DNA from: Takakia lepidozioides
Lineage: Eukaryota > Streptophyta > Takakiopsida > Takakiales > Takakiaceae
Direction of reading: 5' to 3'
DNA: 64,000 bases
NCBI GenBank assembly: GCA_030704615.1
Contig: CM060732.1
Location: forward strand, 14,882,001 to 14,946,000
In this document: positions 45,492-56,313 of the stretch, in pieces
Numbering within the stretch: position 1 is the stretch's first letter
How the letters are laid out: each line of letters opens with the position of its first letter
The notes under the pieces: generated by a model
The model's input: only the letters and a program-made list of their open reading frames with translations
The model's database searches: none
What the model was told of the DNA's origin: nothing
Program-made: the position numbers and the translations under genes

Positions 45492-45564
45492 AGCCTGATC
45501 CACTGAAACTACACTAACCCTAGAGCAAAAAAGAAATAAGGGTTGGCGTACGTTGGTGTGCACG

Positions 45565-45566
<2 letters not shown>

Positions 45567-45596
<30 letters not shown>

Positions 45597-45612
45597 GGGG
45601 GGGAGGGGGTTG
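45567..45612. repeat. (TG)n(AG)n(G)n simple repeat upstream of PHD gene
   Basis: A run of GT, then GA, then G lies about 80-120 bases upstream of the PHD-gene start codon, in the probable promoter or 5' UTR. Possible polymorphic site; no transcription signal can be named. Confidence 0.85.
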
Positions 45613-45689
45613 GTGGGGAGGGGTACGCAAAGAGAATTTGTGATTTAGGACAACGGAAGAAGGAAGAAGCGCCCAGAAGCACAATGTGT

Positions 45690-45785
45690 AATCCATCGGT
45701 TGTCCCACAAGTCATTGGACTCCGAGCTCGAATGATATTCCTTGCCACCCATCGGCCAAGGCTCACTAATAACCCTACAGCAAGG
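45690..45785. repeat. Local duplicate of the PHD gene 5' end
   Basis: This segment repeats 45435-45535 with divergence: 'gactccgagctcgaatgata' then CCTTGCCACCCAT, then 'ctcactaataaccctacagcaa' correspond in order to the region around the start codon of the PHD gene. It encodes a broken version of residues 1-15 and upstream sequence, so part of exon 1 and the 5' UTR was tandemly duplicated. Confidence 0.7.
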
Positions 45786-45859
45786 GATATATGGGAGAGA
45801 CAGAAGAGATGGAGGTATTTACAGCGATGCGTAAAAGACCTGCTAGTTTTTTCTTAGTT

Positions 45860-46125
45860 CTTACGCGACGGAAGATCCCACCTCCGCGAGAGGATTGCAC
45901 CTTACTTGTAGGGTAAAAAAAACCGGGGCAAGGGGGTCCACCAGTTCCCTAAGGCCCTGGCCGCAGTCGGCTGCTAATGGATGTTAGGTTAGTGCTAACT
46001 ACTGCTAGCTTGAAAAATGCGGCCGCACTGCCCTACTTGACAAATTTTTAGCTCTATTTTTTTCTAATTCTAGCGACGACTACTGAAGGTCGGAAGCTAG
46101 TTTAGCATAGAGCAGGAATAGGGTG
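45860..46125. other. Intergenic, no gene seen
   Basis: No open frame of interest between the PHD gene upstream region and a minisatellite. Confidence 0.5.
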
Positions 46126-46205
46126 CCATAGTGCCACGTCATCATCGCCATGTCATCGTAGACACGTCATCGCAGACACGTCATCGTAGCCAGGTCATTG
46201 TCGTC
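46126..46205. repeat. ACGTCATCG minisatellite
   Basis: Five imperfect copies of a 15-17-bp unit around CACGTCATCGYAGA. Each unit holds an ACGTCA word, the core of bZIP-type binding sites; whether this matters is unknown. Confidence 0.75.
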
Positions 46206-46740
46206 GTCAATTTCTTTGGAATCTGCCCGGACGGCCCGCCCGAAAATCCCCAAAGCGCCAAGTTGTTTTGGAATTGCCTGGACTGCCAGGTTCTTGAAGT
46301 TCTTGAACTGCAGGAGCTCTGCGTTTTCCGCCATCGTACACCTTGCAAGCTCTCAACAGTCTCGCTGCTCAATGCAAACCGTGGCCTTTCCCACATTCGA
46401 TCAGCTTCGGTTTTCGTGCAAAAGCTCCGCAGATCACATCATTTTGCTTGCTTAGGCTTGTGAATGTGTTTTGGTCGTGACAGCCACATCATCAATCATG
46501 ATGGTAAGGTTGTTTGCTTTTGGGCCCTTTTCCAAGCATTGAATAGCTTCTGTGAGGCAGAGAAAGTTTGGGGTAAGGAATCAACAAGAAGTGATACAAA
46601 GTATGCTGATCAGCATAACAATGTTTTTCTGATGGAATGAGATGTTTCTGAAACTCAACAATGAAGGAGAAAGAGGCTTAAATGGATACTGCAGACATGT
46701 CTTCCTTCAAAATATGACTTGCTAAAGAGTGTGTTTTGAA
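46206..46740. other. No gene recognised
   Basis: A plus-strand open stretch at 46131-46463 lacks recognisable motifs. Nothing else is supported. Confidence 0.4.
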
Positions 46741-47036
46741 TTGGCAGTACGGGTGAGAGATCATGTCACCTCCCGTCTGATAGGGCACAATCAGGAGGTG
46801 TGTGGCCTCAAGTGGTCACCGTCGGGCCAACAGCTAGCAAGTGGAGGCAATGACAACTTGCTCTACATTTGGGATGCAGCTGTCACATCATCATCACCTG
46901 AGTCAGTAGTCTATTTACACAATGGTAGTCAACGCTGCTGCGGATGAGACACTTCACTTTTGGAAGGTATTTGGGATGGCACAACCTGTCAAGAAGGTCT
47001 CCATGGGAGGAACTGGTGATCTGTTATTGTGAAGTA
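46741..47036 (+). pseudogene. CDC20-type WD40 protein fragment with internal deletion
   Basis: The plus strand reads VRVRDHVTSRLIGHNQEVCG, LKWSPSGQQLASGGNDNLLY and IWDAA, the conserved WD repeat of plant CDC20 activators of the anaphase-promoting complex. After VVYLHNG the frame changes and the family C terminus appears (NAAADETLHFWKVFGM...KKVS, stop at 47036). The three or so WD repeats normally between these parts are missing. Two joined distant segments without intron sequence point to a processed or recombined pseudogene. Confidence 0.82.
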
Positions 47037-47219
47037 TTAACATAAGATAGGAGCGTCAGCTGTGGACTACAAAAATCAGAGCTCCAACATAGCAGGAAGC
47101 AAAACATTGATGCCTTGGGACAGGGGGTCACCACCTCAACATAATGCTGGTTTTAAAAGCATAATGAACGTTTTCCGCCATCGTTCACATTTCCGCCATA
47201 TCCATGGACATTGCAACCT

Positions 47220-48110
47220 TGCGTAGAATAAGGCTGGTGGTTGTCTAACTTATTGCACCAGATTCATCCTGAACACTGCCCTGGTGGACATATGCCAAAT
47301 GTGGGTGGATCGAGGATGCGAAGGGAGTTTTCTACACTGTGGCTGAACGAGATGTGGTGTCGTGGAACGCATGCTTGCAGGGTATGCACAGCAAGGGCAC
47401 GGGATGGAGGCTTTGGAGACCTATGAACAAATGATGGGGGAAGTGGTGAAGCCTGACCTCATCACGTTTGTGTGCATTTGCAGTGCGTATGCAAGCCTGG
47501 CAGCCCTGGAAAAGGGCATGGTTGCATCGCCAAAGCTGGAATTGTACCAGATGTGGTTCTGAACAATACCCTCGTGGACATGTATGCCAGATGTGGGATG
47601 CGATGATCGCAGGATATGCCTAGCATGTTGTTATAGGGAGGTCCTGCAACTATTTGAAGGAATGCAAAAGAACGGCTTAAAGCTGGACAACCTTTATATG
47701 TGTTCTCTCTGCATGCAGCCACACTGGCCTACTAGAAGAAAGACATTACTTCGATTCCCTGAGTCAAGATCATGGTATCACTCCGACAGTAAAGCACTTT
47801 GGCTACATGGTGGACCTTCTAGGACGTGCGGGACAACTGGACGAGGCAGTGGACCTGGTTAATAAAATGCCAATCAATCCAGATGTTGTGGTGTGGAAGG
47901 CCTTGCTTGGTGCCTGCAGAATCCATGGTAATGTGGAGATGGCTAAATGTGTGGCAACATCTATCCTCAAGTAGGATGAACAGGATGCCGCGACTTATGT
48001 GTTGCTATCAAACATGGAGAAGCTTTGGAATGAACACTTCTCCGAAGCCAGTCAATTGTGGGACAATGGAGACAAAAAAGTGAATTCCTGTTGGAAGCAG
48101 ATGCAACTCG
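47220..48110 (+). pseudogene. Pentatricopeptide repeat (PPR, PLS-E type) protein pseudogene
   Basis: Consecutive PPR motifs are readable with frame changes: NTALVDI then KCGWIEDAKGVF and ERDVVSWNACLQGM (47260-47385); GHGMEALETYEQMMGE and VKPDLITFVCI (47398-47480); DVVLNNTLVDMYARCG (47550-47600); WDAMIAGYA; then HGITPTVKHFGYMVDLLGRA, LDEAVDLVNKMP and VVWKALLGACRIHGNVEMAK of the E-type C terminus (47760-47950), with an in-frame TAG near 47971. Such proteins bind organellar RNA, many in C-to-U editing. At least three indels and deletions inactivate it. The motif wording resembles PPR proteins of seedless land plants. Confidence 0.85.
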
Positions 48111-48239
48111 GCATAAAAACTAGTTTGATAAGTATGGTTTGGGTTTTTGCTGGAAGAATTCTAGGCTGTCATTGTATGTTGCTAGCAGCAAGGCAAGGAT
48201 GTATGCATGATTTGTGCAGAGGCATGGATAGCTGAAGGA

Positions 48240-48920
48240 GCTGGAATGAAGTGTGGGTTCCCTCTTATCAAAACCGGCCCTAAATTTTCATGTTGAATTC
48301 TGCAAGTTAGCTGGTTGGGTGAACCTTTGATAGTTGGAGTGACTTTGACATGATACTGCCAAAGTATCTAGAAACAGGTAAGAGAGAACTTTTACAGTAT
48401 AGCCTGAGAAGAGCGTGAAGAGATGTCTGCCCCTGCCACCAGCTAACGTTTGTGACTTGGACTAGTTAGACTTTCTATTTAGTTTATCTTTCATACTGTT
48501 GTTACAATTCTGGGACTCAGACTGTGTGGACAACAGGTCATGAAATCGAAACAAAACTGCAGCTTACCTTCTCCGTCCGCAGCTTGCCTCTACCACCACC
48601 ACCAGCGGCGACGCCTCCCCCTCGAGCGTCCTTCTTCCTCCCCATTGCCGCAGCAGCTCGTTGCCTCGGGGTGGTATAGTATAAGGACGAGATGCGGCGC
48701 CTCCGTCTCATCTTCGCAACGGGAGTCTCCAGGGTGTAGAGACTAGAGACGTGTTAAGTGCTTGTGTAGTTTGTGTGTGTTTGTGTGGGGGAGTGAAAGG
48801 GATAATGTGCAAGTATAGTAGACTAGGTTAGTGTAGTAATGAGACTGGGGTAGTCGTGTGGTAATGGCAGCAAGTTTAGCTGAATAGAAACAGTTTATTA
48901 ACAAAAAAGTAAAGGTTGTT
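48240..48920. other. No gene recognised
   Basis: A short plus-strand open stretch (48540-48746) is Ser/Pro/Arg-rich with no motif. Nothing else is supported. Confidence 0.4.
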
Positions 48921-48924
48921 TTAT

Positions 48925-49040
48925 TGAATACAGCATGGCTTGGTTGTAAGGTCGTGGTGTATTTTCCACTAGGTTGCGGGTTCAAACCTGTGCCCGCCAA
49001 GGAGAGCGAGGGCGAAGGCTAAGGCCTTAAAAAGGCCAAA
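48925..49040 (+). mobile_element. Possible tRNA-derived SINE head
   Basis: TGGCTTGGTTGTAAGG fits a Pol III A box and, about 45 bases on, GGGTTCAAACC fits a B box (GGTTCRANYCC). The flanks do not fold into a full tRNA cloverleaf, so a SINE head is more likely than a tRNA gene. No tail or target duplication was established. Confidence 0.4.
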
Positions 49041-50236
49041 TCTGAAATGTGAAATGTGAACCTTTTTTATATTCTCTAGTGTTAGTCCTTTTGAAACCAA
49101 TGGCTCCATCATGTCAATCGTCATAAACTTCTGATAGACCCAAATCTGAAAATTAATTTGACTCAAACCTGAAAGTTTTAATTCTATTTGTCGAGGTTTT
49201 TTTCAAACAAATTTTAAAACAAGACATTTTTGTCATTACACTAATGGACTTCAGTGAGTGGGTTACACGTGGATCCTCACAAGATGGTTGTACGATTGAC
49301 ATGTTACTTTTTGGCGGCGCCTTAATAAAACAATATAAAGTAAGTGATAAAGTAATTGAACATTTTGTTATGGGTGTATTAATCAATTTATTGGTTTTAG
49401 AGTCAATTGTCGCCGCAAATACTCGTACTCATTACTCATTTTTCAAGAGTTTGTTGGACCCTATGTTTTATTGCATATGGTTTGGAATTCATGCCGAGTA
49501 ACTTCCCCTAGTTGTTGTAGTGACACTGACATGTACGTCTACATGAGCTATGTAATCGTGCTTCTAGTAAGGTCTACAACTAGAATGATAGCCGAACCCT
49601 GCCAGAATTTTGGACCCTGGTTCTTGGAAATTGTCCACTTCCATTGTCATAATATGCTTCACATATGCAGTTTGTCAAATAAGAGAAGTTTGATGATTGC
49701 AAGATCCATAATGAAAATGTGTCATTTGTTACTTTTAATATACATCATCGTGATGTCCACCTCCATCAACATCAGAAGTCTGATCTCTAATGACCATTGG
49801 GTTTGGCAAGGATATGCCACGGGGTGTGCCTGCCACGTGCTGGAATGTGAGCCTGCCCATGCTCACAAGCTCACGGGGCTAGGTTCACGTTCTAGCGTTC
49901 CCCTATTGATTTCAAATATACCCTCAGGGTCCGGGTTACCCCTTTATAGTTAAAAAATGGACCCTCCGGGTCTGGGTTTCAAATTTGTGTGCACATACAA
50001 TCCAGGTCGGGTCAGGGTAAAATAAGATCTGAATAATGAACTGGGTTAGGGTATGTCCGAGTAGTCATGTAATACACCCTCAGTGCTAGGGTAAATTAAG
50101 GGTCCAGGCCTATTAAGCAAATAATGGCACAACACAGTAATAAGGACCCAAAAAAAAAACTTTAAAACAATCCAATAGAAATGGCGCAGCTAATTCATGT
50201 TTTCAACACTTTAAAAAAAACAATCGGGGTGGTATC
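49041..50236. other. Unassigned repeat-like sequence
   Basis: Contains repeated 'ccctcagggtccgggt' and 'ggtcgggtcagggt' words around 49920-50080 and the GGGGTGTGCCTGCCACGTGC / GCTCACAAGCTCACGG style seen near the satellites. No protein was recognised. Confidence 0.35.
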
Positions 50237-50700
50237 CAGTGTTGGACTAGTATGTCTAATTTTTAATACCAGACTGGTTCTGGTATCAAGGGTCACACCC
50301 TTTTTTCATACCAGGCTGGTATAAGTATTTATACAGACATGAGCAACCTGGGTATGAATAGGGTATGAATTTTTATATTTTGGGCTGTATATGAGTATGG
50401 TACTGGTATCGTTCTTTTTTTATATATATACTGGGGGTATATGAGCACTGGTATGTATTTCATCCACATTAATATCATCCATATTCATTTTAAAAATAAT
50501 AATAATTTTTTAAAGCTGAAGTGCACACTTCAGCATCAAGAGGGTCCTCGTCTCCAAAGGGAAGTGCTCAAATCAGGCAAAATAAAATGCCCATATGATT
50601 TTAGAGTTTGAATTCAAACAGGGAGCCTTGCATTAACAAAGTGGTAGTAAAGATTTTGACTACCTGCACTAAGATCCTGGCAAGCTGCACTAGCAGATGT
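50237..50700 (-). mobile_element. Terminus and flank of hAT transposon
   Basis: CAGTGTTGGACTAGTATG at 50237 matches the terminal repeat of the MITE at 26544. It is followed by 'ataccagactggttctggta' style subterminal repeats, and the transposase fragment lies further right on the minus strand, so this is the 3' end of the transposon. No opposite end was found. Confidence 0.7.
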
Positions 50701-51251
50701 TACTCCTCGAAGTATCCAGCCTCTTCTAACTCGTCCTCATGTTCGTCAAGTAATTCTGCCTCTGCAGAGTAAAACTCTCCCACTATATCCGATGCAAATG
50801 AACAGCCCGACCTTGCATCGTCTGGCCAGTTTTTATAAATCATGACTAGCGTGTCTAGATTGGTAATTCCAAGTCGACAACGTCGCAAGCTCGTGAGCAA
50901 TCCGGCAACCGAAAAAATTCTCTCAGTCTCAATCTGAGATCCAGGTATGGCAAGAATTTGCCTAGCCAAAAATGCAACATTTGGGAACTGAACTGCATGG
51001 TCCTTCCACCAAGTCAAAGATTTGACAGCCTCTTCCTCCGACACAGCAAGACGACAAAAGACAGATAATTCCGATACAAGTAGGGCCTCAGAAGCCTCCT
51101 CTGCCGATGTTGGAGCATCAAAGAGGGAATCCATGGGGTAATCTGCAACTGTTAGACATTGACAATGGACTGTAGAGACGCATGAATATATGAAGTAGGA
51201 ATGTGAGCATACTTGAGGCTGTTGGAGTAGAAGCAACAAACATCGAGACAA
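50700..51251 (-). pseudogene. hAT transposase C-terminal dimerisation domain
   Basis: The minus-strand open frame contains SLTWWKDHAVQFPNVAFLAR, QILAIPGSQIETERIFSVAG and LRRCRLGITNLDTLVMI, the hAT C-terminal dimerisation region (usual W......fP.L..lA...L.ipasS...ER.FS.aG....RR..l....v..li). The RNase H-like catalytic core that should precede it is absent or too decayed, so the piece cannot transpose alone. It ends with an acidic tail at 50700. Together with the matching terminus at 50237, this is a truncated autonomous copy related to the MITE at 26544-27344. Confidence 0.85.
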
Positions 51252-51680
51252 GTGGCTACTTCATTGACAATGGGAGTGATGTAGTGTGATGGTTGGGGAT
51301 TTGCACAGCCTGTTCCTCAACATCTTTGATCTTCATATTCCTTGGTTTGACAATAAAACTACATATTTGCCTACCTAATCCTTGCTGCATGTGCAACCGC
51401 TGATTGAGGTGCTATTTAACAATAAATTTCAGATGCCAATATCATATACATATATCATGACCTTCCCATCCTCACAAGTGCAGCCCAAGCCCCCCCCACC
51501 CAGTCCAATAAAACTTCCCTTGCTAGCATACTCAAATGGGACGACTTTGAAGCCTCCAAATCCCTACAAAAATCAAAATATGAAGACGCAATCACATTGG
51601 CCATTCCTAGGACCACCATGTTCCATGAAACAGGCATATGATTCCGGGGTGATGCCTCTGAAACAACGTAAACGTGTGAC
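51252..51680. other. No gene recognised
   Basis: Intergenic; possibly decayed upstream part of the hAT transposon. Confidence 0.4.
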
Positions 51681-51689
51681 TAACAGAGC

Positions 51690-52338
51690 CCACCTCTATT
51701 GGGGTATAGAACAGGGCATATTTTTAAGGGTAATACCCTTACAAGGATGTCCTCTGCTTGTGACAGACTATACCTCTACTGGTATATGCAGCAGGATGCT
51801 GTTTTTCAGGTGATACCCTTACAAAGGAGTGCACAGTGAGTGACATCCGCACATCACCCTCAGATTCACCTTCATTACGGGCGACAGCCGTTGACAGTCG
51901 CCCTTTTAAGCATGACAACGGGCGACCGTAACAGCGGTCGCCCATCTAATGGGTAGTCGGGAGGCGCAGGAAGTGGCGGGCACGTTCATGCTTCACCTTA
52001 ATAACAGTCGTCCATTTACAGATGGCAATGGGCGACCATATTCGCGGTCGCCTGCCTAAAGAATATAGGCCCGCGAGCACATGACTTGGCGGGTTCAGCA
52101 TTTTTGAGAAACACGCAGCGACCGTCCGAAAATGGAGGCTCCCGGTGATACCTCTTAAAGGATGTACGCTGTGACTCACGGACCATGCCTCTGTTGTGTC
52201 CTTGGAACAGGGCATGGACTTATAGGCGATACCACGGCAGGGATGTAGACAGTGGATTCCAGACTATACCTCTGCTGGTGTATGCAACAGGGCGACGATT
52301 TGCAGGTGATACCTCTGCAAGGGTGTGCGCTGCAAGTA
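51690..52338. repeat. Interrupted tandem repeat of about 90 bp with hairpin insert
   Basis: Units built from 'ggtgatacctctgcaagg', 'gactatacctctgctggt' and 'atgcaacagggc' occur at 51695-51840 and again at 52140-52335. Between them (about 51870-52090) are three inverted repeats of the GGGCGACCGT...GCGGTCGCCC type. The block ends where element B's outer repeat X begins. Confidence 0.7.
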
Positions 52339-52426
52339 TCTGTCGTGTGCATACATATCGCTACACAACTACATCGATGTCCAAACCACACCACATATAT
52401 ATGCACAATAAAGTAGTCTGCCACAA
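52339..52426 (-). repeat. Outer copy of repeat X, abutting LTR of element B
   Basis: A full 88-bp copy of the sequence found at 52776-52863, directly preceding the LTR (ends GTAGTCTGCCACAA). It is similar to 11818-11888 next to element A. Confidence 0.85.
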
Positions 52427-52775
52427 TGATAAGAAAACCAAAGAACACACTGTTGACACAAAACATGAAAACCAAAACCATCACTCTTTGAAATAGTAGT
52501 CGAGCCAGGGGCACCCAAGCTATGGGGACTCCACCCACAACAACCTACACTCCCATCATAAGTACACTCAGATCTAAACGCATGCAGGAGCTCGGTCGCA
52601 CAAGCTCAACTCGAGAGAGATGAGCTACTCGACTGCCGCTCTCGTGAAGATAAGGCCGTTCAGGTGTCAAACTAAACTTGACACCTGATTTAACACTTGA
52701 CCTAAATCCAAGTGTTAAATACAAATAACTAGCTTTTTTCTAGTTCTTTTCACACTGTGCTTATTTAACTTGACA
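52427..52775 (-). repeat. 3' LTR of element B (349 bp)
   Basis: Starts TGATAAGAAAACC and ends TTTAACTTGACA, collinear with the A LTRs. Same length, a few percent different from A, so A and B derive from slightly different source copies. Confidence 0.9.
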
Positions 52776-52880
52776 GCTGTCGTGCGCATACATATCGCTA
52801 CACAACTACATCGTTGTCCAAACCACACCACATATATATGCACAATAAAGTAGTCTGCCACAATCGCCCCCCTAGCTGGT
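52776..52880 (-). repeat. Inner copy of repeat X and polypurine tract, element B
   Basis: Repeat X at 52776-52863 is followed on the plus strand by TCGCCCCCCTAGC, which is a GCTAGGGGGGCGA purine tract on the element strand. Confidence 0.6.
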
Positions 52881-53121
52881 GGGTAGGTCCCTCTACCTCC
52901 AGATAGCTACAAGATGTAATAGCCACAGCCGTACTAAGTCCTCTATCACTGTCCCTATTGTACTCAAACTCTATAGACCAAGAGGCCGGGTACAAGAGTA
53001 GCCCCATCGTTAGTCGCCGTCTTGCAATCTGTGAACTTGAGCCAGGACCTCGTGTGTTCAAGGTCTCCTAGTAGCTGGCCTTGCGTTTCTTGTTAGCCTT
53101 CCATGGTTGTATCCACTCCCA

Positions 53122-54460
53122 CTATCCAATGCAATGTGGACATAACCAATCCCCATCCGGAACCATCTCAAGAGGTGGAGTCAAGCATCCCATATGCCAA
53201 CCTCTAGAGCATCGATCACACACCAGCATGGTGGCTGCCCCTTTAGCAGACCCACACAACATGCACCTCAAACCTGCAGATACCACTGCCAGGTTTGGGT
53301 CAATCCTGCCATCGACATTCGGAAGGTGACATGGCGCACAATTACGCACATGGTCCTTCCAAGTTATGCCATCCCGACCCTCCAAGACCAAGACGCCTGA
53401 GGGCAAGACCTCTCGAACCCTCAAAATAACACGTCCTGCAGTCACATCCAGGGTCGTAGGAGCAGTCTGCTGCAGATAGACATAGTCACCAGGGTTGAAT
53501 CTCCGAACCCCAGGACGATAGCCCCCACCACGTATGGTAGCATACCTCAACGTATCACGGTGTTGTGCAATGGCAAGGTTCTCGAAAGCCATGGGCATGA
53601 CTCTCTTGAACAACTCTGCACGCTGCTCACATGCACGTGCCCACACGTCCGGATCGTCAAGGTTAAGAACTGTAGCAGCTTCTCTGCGAATGGATGTAGG
53701 CAAATCCGGCTCTCGGCCAAAGAGAAGAAAGTATGGTGAGAAGGAGGCAAGTGATGCTTGCTTGCTGAACCTGTAGCCCATGGCTAACCAGGGTAACTGA
53801 AGGTCCCAATCTCCTAGGTGTCCCTTCTGCAAGCCATACTTGCGCAAACCCCTCTTTACTGTCTGAACAACTCTCTCTGCCAAGCCATCGGCCTCAGGAT
53901 GATCCCGAGAAGTGGTGCGGTGGTCTATCAAGGCCTTGTCACACAAAGCTGAAACTCCCCCAAGAACTCTCTCCTTGGTCCGTGAGTACCTCAGCTGGAG
54001 CACCGAATCGGCTAAGCACACAATCCAAGAATGCATACGCAGCTCCCTCACTAGCCTTATCAGGCAATGGAACCAATTCAATCCACTTGGAGAAGTGCTC
54101 CACCATCACCAACACGTACTTGTTGTGGCGCATGGTCAGTGGCAACGGCCCTGCGAAGTCAAGACTCCACCTGTAGCCCAATCCCATGATCGGAAGAGGG
54201 TGCAATTGTGGAGTAGGGGCGTTGAATGAAGCACGCACCCTGTCACACACCATGCACCTAGCCACAAATTGTTGCACCTCTGTGTGCATACCACGCCACC
54301 AATACTGCCCCTGCAGTAGACTATGAGTGCGTCGCACCCCAAAATGCCCCAACTCCTCATGGGCATGCGCACTAACCGTGCCCGCTGTGTTGGGTGAGGC
54401 ACAATCCTCACTCGACCATCCTCCCACACTCGGAGCAGGTGTGTCCCCTCCCACTTGAAC
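53122..54460 (-). pseudogene. Integrase with C-terminal PHD finger, element B
   Basis: The same domain order as in A: zinc-binding region (HAHEELGHFG, CMVCDRV), core with DFAGPLP, KWIELVPLPDKAS, LTDQG and HPEADGLAERV, a GPY/F-like tail, and the PHD finger at 53125-53263 (CMLCG, CDRCSRGWHMGC, CPHC). Unlike A, the frame is correct at KWIELV, but several indels around 53950-53975 destroy the frame between LTDQG and the third catalytic segment. The PHD finger is identical in wording to that of A, so it is a stable part of the family, not a chance insertion. Immediately downstream are repeat X and the 3' LTR. Confidence 0.85.
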
Positions 54461-54579
54461 CTCTTGGCTCGTTGTAGGATCCGATCCCTCTCCTTGGCAG
54501 TCACAGTGGCTGCCGTGTCTCCAGTGCGGAGGTAGTCCAACACAACTGAATCCTCATGTATATCTTTGGCGCCACCTTG

Positions 54580-56087
54580 CTCATTGCTGGCCTCAGGTCC
54601 TCAGACACTTGATCTACAGTCATCCCTGTTGCAGGTCCAACCTGGCCTTCCGCTGCCAAGATACACAGAAATGCAGATGCATGCCATCGGGCACCATCTC
54701 CTCGTCCGTCTCACCATGCCACCGAGCTCCAGTGTCATCCTGCTGGCTCGTGCATGGATTGCGACTCAACCATCTGCATTGCGATTGACCAAACCCGGTC
54801 GATGCACCACCTGAAAGTCATACTCTTGAAGGATGAGTGCCCACCGTGCAAGCTTCCCCGTAAGCTTGTCTGACTCCATCAACCACTTGAGTGGTTGGTG
54901 ATCCGTGACAAGGGTGAAGAGATTGCCGTATAGATAGCACCTGAAGTGTGCCACGGCCCACACTGCAGCTAAGCATTCTCCCTCATATGAGCTATACTTA
55001 GACTCTGCATTGTTCGAGCGGCTAGCATAAGCCACTACGAACTCTCTTCCCTCATCATCCACCTGTGTGAGCACCGCTCCAAGCCCCAGCATGCTCCAAT
55101 CTGTATGCAGCTGAAAAGGACGCCCCCTGATAGGTCGTCTCAAGATGGGCGCCGAGGTCAACCTCGCCTTGAGCTCTTGAAAAGCTTGTTCTTGCTCATC
55201 TTCCCACTGCCACTCCTGGTCCACCTTGGTCAGCTTGGTTAGAGCCTTTGCAATGGCACTAAATCCCTTAACAAACCGTCTGTAATAGTTTGCTAACCCC
55301 ATGAAAGCTCGAACTCGGCTCACATCCGTGGGGCGTGGAACCTGTGCAATGGACTCTACCTTAGTCTGCTGTACCCCAATCCTCCAGGATATATCATGTG
55401 ACCCAGATACTCAATCTGGTTGTGGAAAAACTTGCACTTGCCCGGATGTAACTTCAATCCGTGCGTCCTCAAGCGCTCAAATACCCCCTGAAGGTGTCTC
55501 TCATGCTCCTCCACCGTAGCACTAAAGATGATGATGTCATCTATGTAGCACCGAGCAAACTCCACCCCTGCTAGAATCCTGTCCATGACTCTTTGAAACT
55601 CAGCGGGAGCGTTTTTAAGCCCAAATGGTAAGAACCGCCACTGGTATAGGCAATCCTTCCCGTGCTCATTGATCCCCCAGAATGCCGTCTTTTGCTTATC
55701 CGCCTCCTTGATCGGCAACTGGTGATATCCGGATCGTAAATCCAACGTGCTAAAGACCTTGGAATGCCCAATGGCATCAAAGATCTCCTCTGGTGTTGGC
55801 ATGGCATACCTATCGGACTTGGTCTGACGATTTACAGGCCGGTAATCACCGCACATACGTCTCTCCGTCCAATTGCCATAGACATCCTTCTTAGCTGGCA
55901 TCACTGTGGCTGAAGCATACTCTCCACCAGAGAGCTCCACCAAACCTGCCTCCCAGAGATCTTGAGTCCTCATCTGAATCAAAGACCTCTCCATGTCACT
56001 GTATCTATAGGGTCTCCGAAAGATTGGCGTGTCAGTGGCCAACTCAATACGGATCTCTTGACCCTTCAGTGCTCCCAAGTCCTTCAA
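54580..56087 (-). pseudogene. Reverse transcriptase and RNase H, element B
   Basis: RT starts at MKDLGALKGQEIRIELATDT and is open from 56087 to 55356, containing RMCGDYRPVNRQ, the LDLRSGYHQLPI box, FGLKNAPAEF and the catalytic YIDDIIIFS. The missing base near 55376 (four instead of five C) throws it out of frame after GGLG. The rest of the thumb and RNase H continue in another frame at 55323-54766 (VRAFMGLANYYRRFVKGF, LHTDWSMLGLGAVL). The region with the 8-base deletion in A is intact here. Function as in A. Confidence 0.9.
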
Positions 56088-56313
56088 ACTGAAGGCAAAG
56101 CAATTCCTGTAAGCCCTCAGGAACCGCCGTATACGTCGTCTCTCTCCTCCGGTGACAATGGGTCCAATGTCAGGCTCCCAATTGTCCTCCGTAACTGCAA
56201 CCTTAAGTCCAGTGGGCTTAGAGGTAGAGGACGCGTCCCGTGGTTGCTATGCTGCAACCTCTTGAGCAGTACTCCTTCCTGCTCAGTCAATGACAAGGCC
56301 TCATCCTGCCCCA

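Noticed and set aside
48925-49000. A true tRNA gene
   Set aside because: A and B box words are present but no acceptor stem or anticodon arm can be formed around them.
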